Source of the DNA: a virus
Direction: 5' to 3' (one strand)
IMG/VR virus record: IMGVR_UViG_3300041403_000146
Location: 1-40,983 of that record
DNA length: 40,983 bases
Of this stretch, positions 6,272-14,100 are shown one piece after another; positions within the stretch are counted from its first letter, which is position 1; the number at the start of each line of letters is the position of its first letter. The notes beneath the pieces were generated by a model. The model had not been told where the DNA came from. It did no database searches and was given only the letters and a program-made list of their open reading frames with translations. A program made the position numbers and the translations under genes.

Positions 6272-6292
6272 GTTACAAACCGACACTATACT
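6264..6292 (+). promoter_or_regulatory. Sigma70-type promoter
   Basis: TTGACT (6264-6269), a 17-base spacer and TATACT (6287-6292) match the consensus at five of six positions in each box. The -35 box overlaps the helicase stop codon. Transcription should begin near 6299 and drive the coiled-coil, helix-turn-helix, ssDNA-binding and possibly primase genes separately from the upstream unit. Confidence 0.7.
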
Positions 6293-6299
6293 AAAAATC

Positions 6300-6314
6300 C
6301 CGATACACAATCGG
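6300..6314 (+). promoter_or_regulatory. Inverted repeat at the predicted transcription start (operator candidate)
   Basis: CCGAT-ACACA-ATCGG lies immediately at the expected +1 of the 6264-6292 promoter. A 5-bp dyad here could be a repressor site or a small 5' hairpin protecting the transcript. The helix-turn-helix protein encoded at 6733-7092 is the nearest candidate binder, by position only. Confidence 0.4.
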
Positions 6315-6331
6315 AGCGAAAGGAGAACGAT

Positions 6332-6724
6332 ATGTCGAATATACCAGTCGATAAACTGACCTCGGTTTATCTAAAGATCAAGGCTCGCAGGAGTGAGCTA
6401 GCTGCACAATTCAAGGAAGAAGACTCTGCTCTAGTCGAAAAACAAGAGCGCATCAGAAAAGCGTTACTGAACTACTGCAAAGATAATAACGTGGACAGCG
6501 TTAAGACTCCGAACGGTACGTTCTATCGCTCAGCAAAAACTAAGTATTGGACCTCTGATTGGGAAGAGATGCACAAGTTCATTCTTGAGTATCAAGTGCC
6601 CGAGCTTTTATCGAAGCAGATCAACCAGTCTAATATGAAACAGTTTTTGGAAGAGAATCCAGACGCGCTACCTAAAGGCTTGAACGTGGATTCTGAATAC
6701 ACAATATCAGTAAGAAAGGCATAG
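6332..6724 (+). CDS. 130-aa conserved-looking phage protein, N-terminal coiled coil
   Basis: ATG with AGGAG 4 bases upstream. Residues about 8-48 form a charged coiled coil (SELAAQFKEEDSALVEKQER). A compact domain follows, with TPNGTFYRSAKTKYWTSDW and later KQFLEENPDALPKGLNV, ending in a beta strand ISVRKA. The layout (coiled coil, then a G-TFYRS hairpin, then an ISVRK strand) resembles Gp157- and Gam-like phage proteins that protect or handle DNA ends. The resemblance is in architecture and not strong enough to name it. It is the first gene behind the internal promoter and precedes the helix-turn-helix gene by 8 bases. Confidence 0.7.
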   Translation: MSNIPVDKLTSVYLKIKARRSELAAQFKEEDSALVEKQERIRKALLNYCKDNNVDSVKTPNGTFYRSAKTKYWTSDWEEMHKFILEYQVPELLSKQINQSNMKQFLEENPDALPKGLNVDSEYTISVRKA

Positions 6725-6732
6725 GAGTTACT

Positions 6733-7092
6733 ATGGAAATACAAAGACGTTTTGTACCCATTGAGGATGTCGCAAGATATTTCTCAGTGTCTATCAGTAC
6801 CATTCGCGCATGGGTGCGGCAGGACAGAATACCATCGGACACCTACATTAAAGTAGGGAACACGTATAGATTCTCTATACCAAAAGTCGAAGATGCGCTA
6901 CTCTCTGCCGACGCACCTGAAAAGGATGCGGATGATAACGATGAATTGGGTGAAGCACAGTTGGAATTAGATTTTGAATCTGACCTTCCAATAGAAGAAG
7001 CAAGTTCAGACGACGATGGGCTACTTGACATTGTCGAAGATGCTTGGACGATAGATCCCACTGAAGATTTAGATTTTGATGAAGATTACTAA
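6733..7092 (+). CDS. Helix-turn-helix (MerR/excisionase-type) protein with highly acidic tail
   Basis: 119 residues. Positions 8-57 are a winged helix-turn-helix of the excisionase/MerR N-terminal type: VPIEDVARYFSVSISTIRAW, then a wing with GNTYRFSIPKVEDAL. From about residue 60 to the end the chain is mostly Asp and Glu (DADDNDELGE, SDDDG, DLDFDEDY) with a few hydrophobics and no basic residues. It is probably disordered. The first part should bind DNA; the tail may recruit a partner or mimic DNA. It lies 11 bases before the ssDNA-binding candidate, which also ends in acidic residues. AGGAG lies 6 bases before the ATG. Confidence 0.8.
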   Translation: MEIQRRFVPIEDVARYFSVSISTIRAWVRQDRIPSDTYIKVGNTYRFSIPKVEDALLSADAPEKDADDNDELGEAQLELDFESDLPIEEASSDDDGLLDIVEDAWTIDPTEDLDFDEDY

Positions 7093-7103
7093 GGAGACGA
7101 CAG

Positions 7104-8018
7104 ATGTCAGAACTTTCTATGTTTAAAGGAAATGCGCTTGCTAACAGTGATTTGTTTAAGTCATTGCAGGGACTAAACGACAACCTTGCGGGGGGCTCAA
7201 CAGGCGGTGGTACCTCACGTCGAATAAGTCTCAAAGGTGGTAAGTTCCGTGAGATCGTTAACGGTGAGCAAGTTAATGTAAGCAAAGATGAGTCGATGCG
7301 TATTGTGATTGTTGATGCGGCACCGATATCACGTACTTATTACGAAGGTGAATACGATCCTACTAAGGTAGTGCCACCAACATGTTGGTCTAAAGATACC
7401 CAGAAGCCCGCGCCCGAAGTACCAGAAGAACAGCGCATGGCGACTAAGTGCATGGACTGCCCCATGAATGTCAAAGGCTCTGGACAGGGTAACAGCCGTG
7501 CATGTCGTTTCGGACAGCGGTTGGCAGTTGCAGTTGAAGGTAAGCTCGACACGGTGTATCAGTTGCAATTAGCGGCAACAAGTATCTTCGGCGAAGCCAA
7601 GAACAAGAAGATGCCAATGCAAGCGTACGCTCGGTTCTTACAGGCGCACAATACTCCCGCCATTGCACTCGTTACAGAGATGTATTTTGATGAGGACTCA
7701 GACGCGCCCAAACTGTTCTTCAAACCCGCACGTCCGTTAGACGAAGATGAGTTACAACAGGTAGTTGAACTGCGTGATACTCCCGAGGCTAAAAAAGCTA
7801 TTGACTTGACTGTTTATCAGACAGATACTGGCAGAACCCCTCAGCAAAGTGCAAGTTTGTTTGAGGAGCCCGTACAGGAGAAGCCAAAAGCACAAGTAGT
7901 AGAAGACGATGAAGAAGAGGATATAAAGCCCAAACGCATCGTTAAGAAGTCTGTTACTCCAGAACCCAAGGCTGACGACGATCTGAGTGATCTTGTATCT
8001 GAATGGGATGATGAATAA
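7104..8018 (+). CDS. Putative single-stranded-DNA-binding protein with zinc site and acidic tail
   Basis: 304 residues. The N-terminus is a flexible Gly/Ser/Thr segment (about residues 28-40) before a beta-rich core. Cysteines occur in PPTCWSK, TKCMDCPMN and SRACRFGQR, a likely four-cysteine zinc site within the core. The last 55 residues alternate acidic runs (EDDEEEDI, DDDLSDL, EWDDE) with a short basic patch, as in T7 gp2.5 and other SSBs, whose acidic tails contact replication proteins. The assignment rests on this architecture and on its place between replication genes rather than on a named family. AAGGAG precedes the ATG. A structured gap follows. Confidence 0.7.
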   Translation: MSELSMFKGNALANSDLFKSLQGLNDNLAGGSTGGGTSRRISLKGGKFREIVNGEQVNVSKDESMRIVIVDAAPISRTYYEGEYDPTKVVPPTCWSKDTQKPAPEVPEEQRMATKCMDCPMNVKGSGQGNSRACRFGQRLAVAVEGKLDTVYQLQLAATSIFGEAKNKKMPMQAYARFLQAHNTPAIALVTEMYFDEDSDAPKLFFKPARPLDEDELQQVVELRDTPEAKKAIDLTVYQTDTGRTPQQSASLFEEPVQEKPKAQVVEDDEEEDIKPKRIVKKSVTPEPKADDDLSDLVSEWDDE

Positions 8019-8027
8019 GAAATAACA

Positions 8028-8083
8028 CCTAGCGACTAGGCGTTGCCGAAAAGGGCACTACGGTGCCCCCGTCGCTTTGTCTT
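8028..8083 (+). promoter_or_regulatory. Structured RNA element between the SSB-like and primase genes
   Basis: In the 84-base gap GGGCAC-TACG-GTGCCC (8053-8068) is a perfect six-pair hairpin with a stable tetraloop. It is enclosed by AGCGAC (8031-8036) pairing with GTCGCT (8071-8076), after which TTGTCTTT follows. CCTAG-CGA-CTAGG (8028-8040) can form instead of the outer stem. The pieces look like an attenuator or weak terminator with an alternative fold. The primase start lacks a strong ribosome site (GGGGCG at 8091-8096 is the best match), so this element may control primase expression. Confidence 0.5.
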
Positions 8084-8102
8084 TAAAACTGGGGCGCTGT
8101 AA

Positions 8103-10910
8103 ATGGACACGAAAGATTTTCTTGACGCAGTACTGGGGGACGACGGCCACTACTGTGTTTTTGCCGCAAAGGATGGCAAGCGAGTACAAAAATTCTATAC
8201 CACACGCGAAGAAGTTATTGAGGCGGCTACACATTTTGATAGTAAAGGGTACGAAACCTACTTTGCGTTAGCTACATTTTGTGAAGCGGGATCGAGGAAA
8301 GCCACTAACATAAAATATCTTAAGAGTTTTTTCTTAGACTTAGACTGTGGCCCAACCAAAGACTACCCAACCAAACGGGACGCACTGATATCACTCAAAG
8401 AATTTGTAATCAAGTTAGAGCTACCTAAACCCATAGTTCTTGATTCGGGACGTGGTATTCACGCATATTTCCCACTAACTGAGCAAATACCGTACGTTGA
8501 CTGGTTACCTGTAGCAGAAGCACTGAAGAGAGCCTGTGCAGATAACGGACTGTTAGCAGACCCTGCGGTGACAGCAGACGGGGCTAGAATACTTCGCGTA
8601 CCAAACACCCACAACTATAAAGACGCTACACCAAAAGAAGTTAAGGTGTTGACAAAACGTCAACCAGCTACCGGGCTTGACTATTTTGCGTCTCTTGTAA
8701 ACGAGTTTACTATAAAGCTACCGACTAAGATTCCAGAAGGTGCTAACACCGCAATGGATAACCTGTTGGGTAATATACAGGGAAATTTCAAAAAGATATT
8801 AGACCGTACCATAAAAGGTACAGGTTGTGAGCAACTAAAGTATATCCTGCTCAATCAGGAGAACATGCCTGAACCCATGTGGCGAGCAGGATTGTCGATA
8901 GCTAAGTTTTGTGCAGACGCTGAGCAAGCCGCTAAAGCCTTATCAAAACGGCACCCAGACTATACGTGGGAAGCTACACAAGAGAAGATGGAGCTAATCA
9001 AAGGCCCGTACCTGTGCAGTAGCTTTGACGAATTTAACCCCAATGTATGCAAGAATTGTCCGCACCACGGTAAAATCAAGTCCCCAGTTAGTCTCGGTAA
9101 AGAGATACAAGAAGCTACCGAAGAGGACAACATCGTACTTGTGCAAGAGCCCGCCGAAACTGATACGGCAGTAGTTGGTACGACCTACACCATACCATCT
9201 TATCCTAAGCCATACTTTAGAGGAAAGGTAGGGGGCGTGTATCGTAGAAGCGTAACAGCAGATGGTGACGTAGACGAGAAGTTAATTTACCACAACGACA
9301 TTTACGTTTTGAAACGGCTAAAAGATCCAGAACTAGGCGAGTCTGCCGTTATCCGTCTGCACCTACCTAAAGACGGGGTACAAGAGTTTATGATGCCGTT
9401 GATGTCTATAACCTCTAGGGAAGAGTTCAGAAGGCAGATGTCAATACAAGGCGTTGTAATTGCTAAGGTTGATGATTTGATGGGGTACATCATGAGTTGG
9501 ATAACAGAGTTACAGGCCACTACAGTGGCAGAGAGTGCACGTAGACAGTTTGGTTGGTTACCAGACCGAGCGGGCTTTGTTATTGGTGATAAGGAATATA
9601 CAGCAACTGGGGTAGAGGTTAACCACCCTACGTCTTCCACATCTCAATACTTCAGATCGTTTACGGCAAAGGGAACCCTCGATGGTTGGAAAGAGGCTAT
9701 GGCGTTCTACAATAGAAAAGGTATGGAACTGCACCAGCTAGTTGTCTGCGCCCAGTTTGGATCGGCACTGGTTGAGTTCATACCGAACGTAAGTGCCGCA
9801 GGGTTACATATTTACAGTAAAGACTCAGGGCTCGGTAAGACCACTGCGTTATGGGCAGGGGCGTCAATATGGGGTGATCCTAAGACGGTGGTAGTGCGAA
9901 ACAACGACACGCAAAACTTTACGTTCAACCGTGCAGAAGTATTCAAAAACATACCGTTATGCGTTGACGAGATTACTAACGTAGAACCTAAGACGCTAGC
10001 GGCCTTTGCATACCTTATCACTGGTGGATATCAGAAAGGTCGTATGAGCACGGGTAGGAACGAGGAACGTTTCCGTGGAGAAGAGTGGAGGAACCTTGTA
10101 ACAAGCACCGGAAACAAAAGCATCATCGAATCCATATCCCTACTGAAAGCGGCTCCCTTAGCGGAAGCACAGCGGATACTTGAGGTGCGAGCGCAGAAGT
10201 ATGTGTTCGACGACAAGAAGGATGTTAGCGACTTCAACAAAAAGCTATCTTCTAATTTCGGTCATGCAGGTCCGATATTTGTATCCTACATACTACGCAA
10301 TCAAGACAAAGTGCAGACACTCGTGGACAGCGTAAAGGAAGAAGTAGACAAGATCTGTGGGTTAGATGAGCAAAACAGATTCTGGTCAACCTACATAACC
10401 TGCACCATAGCTGGTTGTATATTGGCTAACAAATTAGAACTTATACCTTACGACCATAATAATATTCTTGATTTTTGCAAGGCTATTGTTGCGTATAACC
10501 GACAGGCTATGCTCAGTTCAGAGCTAGGTGTAGACCATCTGTTGAACAACTACTTATACGAAAAGTACACAAATGTGCTTATAATCAAAAGCACCGACGA
10601 TCTACGCAAAGAAACGCACGGTAACGGCCTTGACACATTAGTTATAGCAGACGCTAGTCCTCGTGGCTCGTTTGTTGCACGGTATGAACCTGACGTTGGT
10701 AGACTGTATCTACTACCTAAACCACTGAAACATTGGTGTATAAATCAGCAGATAGACTATGGTAGTTTGGTAGATGATCTAATAAAGAACTTAAAAGCAA
10801 AGCGTTTAAAGGTGCGGCTAACTAAAGGTACGTCGTTTAACTTGCCACCTACTGACGCTATTGTGGTGGACTACGAGTGGAAAACGCTTGATGCCAGTTC
10901 TCAAGATTGA
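8103..10910 (+). CDS. Primase-helicase: AEP-type primase fused to DUF927 ATPase
   Basis: 935 residues. The N-terminal third is an archaeo-eukaryotic-type primase: FFLDLDCG with metal-binding D79 and D81, SGRGIHAYF with H120, and RILRVPNTHNYK (R162-K173). A cysteine group around CKNCPHHGK, after LCSSFDEF, probably binds zinc. The C-terminal half is a DUF927-type AAA+ helicase domain with Walker A DSGLGKTT (K579), Walker B LCVDEI (D622-E623) and the following STGNKS sensor-like loop. Such fusions prime and unwind at the fork and replace the T7 gp4 primase-helicase. Its stop lies inside the next small gene. Start ATG chosen as the first in frame before the conserved part. Confidence 0.88.
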   Translation: MDTKDFLDAVLGDDGHYCVFAAKDGKRVQKFYTTREEVIEAATHFDSKGYETYFALATFCEAGSRKATNIKYLKSFFLDLDCGPTKDYPTKRDALISLKEFVIKLELPKPIVLDSGRGIHAYFPLTEQIPYVDWLPVAEALKRACADNGLLADPAVTADGARILRVPNTHNYKDATPKEVKVLTKRQPATGLDYFASLVNEFTIKLPTKIPEGANTAMDNLLGNIQGNFKKILDRTIKGTGCEQLKYILLNQENMPEPMWRAGLSIAKFCADAEQAAKALSKRHPDYTWEATQEKMELIKGPYLCSSFDEFNPNVCKNCPHHGKIKSPVSLGKEIQEATEEDNIVLVQEPAETDTAVVGTTYTIPSYPKPYFRGKVGGVYRRSVTADGDVDEKLIYHNDIYVLKRLKDPELGESAVIRLHLPKDGVQEFMMPLMSITSREEFRRQMSIQGVVIAKVDDLMGYIMSWITELQATTVAESARRQFGWLPDRAGFVIGDKEYTATGVEVNHPTSSTSQYFRSFTAKGTLDGWKEAMAFYNRKGMELHQLVVCAQFGSALVEFIPNVSAAGLHIYSKDSGLGKTTALWAGASIWGDPKTVVVRNNDTQNFTFNRAEVFKNIPLCVDEITNVEPKTLAAFAYLITGGYQKGRMSTGRNEERFRGEEWRNLVTSTGNKSIIESISLLKAAPLAEAQRILEVRAQKYVFDDKKDVSDFNKKLSSNFGHAGPIFVSYILRNQDKVQTLVDSVKEEVDKICGLDEQNRFWSTYITCTIAGCILANKLELIPYDHNNILDFCKAIVAYNRQAMLSSELGVDHLLNNYLYEKYTNVLIIKSTDDLRKETHGNGLDTLVIADASPRGSFVARYEPDVGRLYLLPKPLKHWCINQQIDYGSLVDDLIKNLKAKRLKVRLTKGTSFNLPPTDAIVVDYEWKTLDASSQD

Positions 10911-11112
10911 TGACATAGCCCCCGACGGGGTACGTATAATAATAGATTGGGATGCCTTTGAGTTGGGGGCGTCAATGTTTATACCTTGTATAGACACCGA
11001 AGAAGCAGTGAAGCAACTACGTAAAATTGCATCACGAAAAGGTATAAAATTTAGCTATAAACCAATGATAGTTAACGAAAAATGGGGGGTTCGCATTTGG
11101 CGAACCTTGTGA
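10891..11112 (+). CDS. 73-aa hypothetical protein, last gene of the rightward unit
   Basis: Start set at ATG 10891, inside the end of the primase gene; an upstream TTG at 10861 is also in frame. The protein begins with beta strands (LKIDDI, GVRIIIDW), has a central helix EEAVKQLRKIASRKG, and ends in strands with WGVRIWRTL. The alternating beta-alpha-beta layout is that of a small single-domain protein. No family is recognised and no good ribosome site is seen, so expression may depend on coupling to the primase. A terminator follows 55 bases later. Confidence 0.55.
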   Translation: MPVLKIDDIAPDGVRIIIDWDAFELGASMFIPCIDTEEAVKQLRKIASRKGIKFSYKPMIVNEKWGVRIWRTL

Positions 11113-11123
11113 TATTCTGTCGG

Positions 11124-11157
11124 CGACAGTAGCCTGTGCCCCCAGTGCTACTTGTCG
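11124..11157. promoter_or_regulatory. Long hairpin at the convergent junction
   Basis: CGACAGTAGC (11124-11133) pairs with GCTACTTGTCG (11147-11157), ten pairs with one bulged T, around a C-rich 13-base loop. A short CTGTC-GGC-GACAG hairpin (11117-11129) overlaps its left arm. Being a dyad it forms on either transcript and may protect 3' ends or stall convergent polymerases. Confidence 0.5.
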
Positions 11158-11166
11158 TTCTCCCTT

Positions 11167-11190
11167 GCCCTAGCTTGCTAGGGCTTTTTT
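11167..11190 (+). terminator. Rho-independent terminator of the rightward unit
   Basis: GCCCTAG-CTTG-CTAGGGC followed at once by six T residues: a perfect 7-bp GC-rich stem and U-tract. It works on the plus strand only, because the other side has no T run. The T run reaches into the stop codon of the convergent 2178-aa gene, leaving no spare bases. Confidence 0.92.
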
Positions 11191-14100
11191 ATTCAAACCC
11201 ACTGCCAATATCTTCTAGCTTAGCTCGCAGGTTCGGGGATAACGTCACACCGTTGTACATAGTACGAGAAGTTTTCATGTGCTGAGCTATAGACCGCTGG
11301 ATTGTGCTCGGTGTAATAGCCGCTGTTGGATGCCTTCTGTTAAACGAGTTTATCTCTACTTGTGCAGCCCTAACACCCTGCGTATCACCAAACCGCAAAG
11401 CGACGTAGTATTGGCGTAGTAGCTTAGTACGCTTTTCGTTCACTGTTCGGTCGATACGCTTCAACACTTGGTTGCGCTCTTGGTTCCGAGTGTATTCGGC
11501 AGGTGCGAAACCTACAAACTGCGCGGCTAGGTCCCCTAGCGTTAGGTCGTCTAGTATTGGGTCTCCGCGACGAGTATTGATTGCGCCTTCGGTACCATAG
11601 CGGTATGTCTTAAAGGCGTTACGGAACGCTGAAGGTAGCATATTCTCTACGCCACGTTGCACTTCCCCGTTTAGGACATCTTGCGTACCGCGTATGAACT
11701 GCGAGGTATACCCGTAGAACGGACCGCCCAGTGTGCTGACAATCGTCTTCTCCATAGAAGGGTCGAAGTTGTATCGGTTAGACTGGAGTATCAGATTAGA
11801 CAAACCAACACGAGCCGCTACGTCCACACCAGTAATCTGATTGAGAAGCCCCTTATACATGCCCTCGCCTAAGTACTCACGAGCCAGAGTCTCTGCATCT
11901 TCCTCTTCGTCATCTAAGAACAAGTTAGCAATAAAGGCACCGATGCCGAAAAGGGTTAGCCCCTGCACGCCTGACATAAGTAGTACAGCTAAAGTTGTCC
12001 CGACTAACTGACGCTGTGCGATGCGGCGTACTTCTGGGTCAGACTCGGCCATCTTGATAGCTTCAAACGCGGTCTTAATCTGCGTGTAGTACATCTGTAT
12101 GCCGTAGGTCTTATACATCATAGCAACCCGACCAATATGCTTCTGAGCAATTCTCGGAGCTGTTGCTAGTACGGCACCGCCGTTGGTTTGTTGGGTTTCG
12201 TATAGTGCATTGTCTACTGCACGCGCCATCAGCTCTGCTTCAGAGAGATTAGTTTCGCCTTTGGACGCAAGCGGCTTTTCTTTTAGACGGGTAATTTCAT
12301 TTAAGAAGTTAGACACAAGGCTGACCTGACGGTTATGCCGTTCTACCGTATGGAAGCTAAACGCAGAGTACGCATTGATGCGGTCCCATACATTCTTAGC
12401 TTTACCTGACATTTCCGCACCGAGTGTATCGTAGAACATAGATCGGTTAAGTAGCCCACGGTCGCTAGCTTTCTGCACCAAGGGCATCATGGCTTCGACT
12501 AATTGACGCTTTGTCATACCGTTATAGAAATCGGCTTTGTCGTCTATGTCGATATCAGTCCGTATGCGGAGTACGCCATTCTCGTCTGCTTGGTAGTAGT
12601 TGTCGATAGAAGGCATACCGCGTACTAACTGGGTCTTATCTTTAGCGCCCATGATTGCTACGCGATGATTAAAACCACTGCCATTATATAACTTCATTGC
12701 CGCATACATGTTTTGCTGAGCTTGCTTAAAGCTCGTTCTCCCGGCCAGATATGGGAACACAAATAAAGGTAACTGTGACAAGTTAACGATAGCAGAAGAT
12801 ACGTTGAAGCCGATAGTACCTAAGAAAGCTACGCGGTTAGCTAAGCGTGCCGCTCGTGCAAACATATCCGTGGGTGGATTGATAGCAAACTCGCTACGTG
12901 CATCCCATTCTTCGATGATTACGTTCGCTGTAGTTGGATCAAGAGTAGTGTTCTTCTTGTTAGCTTCTGCTATAACCTCGGCGCGTAATTCTTCCATAGT
13001 AGCGCGTACATCTTTAGAGTACTTGAACTGTACTACCTGCCTACCAAGGTTATACGCCTTTTCTCTAAACGCAAACAAAGCGTTTGACTTGAATCCAAGT
13101 ACACCTTCCCGTTTTTGTAAGGCTTTAGCAAACGACGTAGCAGGTAGCATCTGCACAAATAAACGCATCGTATCGTCAATGACTTTGTTATCTACTTTGT
13201 TGGCTTGCATGATCTGGATAACCTGACCTACAAATGAAGTAGATGGCGCATCGTTAAACTTAGACTTGCTTAAGTCATTTACAGTTTCTATGTTTGTAGC
13301 ACCTGCGGCTTTCAATGCAGCGATCTGTCTATCTCGTGCCGCTAGGGTTTCAAACGCTTCAAAAGTGTACTCGCCATTAGGGTCGGTGTACTTCAACCAA
13401 TGGTCGCCTTTACGCACTAGGGGGAAGTACGGTTCGATGCGTTGTTTCGGGAATATGCCGAGGAATACTTTTCGCGCTTGCGGACCAAGATTAGTTTCGA
13501 TGCTTTCTACCAACTCGTCGTACATAGTTTTGTACGCATCACGCAACTGGGTGTACTGCTCTTGTCCATTCTTACCTAACGCTTTCCAATCTGCTTGCAG
13601 ACTATCCCACTTATTAGCTTTGTCGTCTTTGTAGTCGGATCTTGGTTTAGATGGATCGACTTCTTCTATGGTGCTATTAGCTACGAGACGGTCAAACGTT
13701 TCTGTTTTATCGGGATTGTTTTTACGCCAATCTTCTAACGACTTAGCTGTAGCGTCCAACCTCATGTCAGATCTGTTAGTGGCACCTTCTTGCTCTTCAA
13801 ATAGCTCGTGCAGTCGGTATGCTTTCTTAGATCCAGTTACTCTAGCAGTCTGATCTGCCGCTGCTTGAGATGGTAGAGAGGCGATTAGAAGTTTTTTACC
13901 TAGCGTAGGTACAGTGCCACGGAAGAACTCCGCAGTGTTGTCCATGAACTCACTTTCTTTAACTCGCTTAGTTGCTTTGGCGGCATTGGCGTAGCCTCTG
14001 CCCAAGTTGTTCATGAACCCGCCTATGGTACCTTCACTGGATACCATATATAACTCACCAGCATTTCGCAGGTTGGGAGCAGGTGCCATAATCGTCTCGA

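Noticed and set aside
8043-8068. Slippery-like AAAAGGG followed by a hairpin as a frameshift signal
   Set aside because: It lies after the TAA of the SSB-like gene and before the primase ATG, with no coding frame to continue into.
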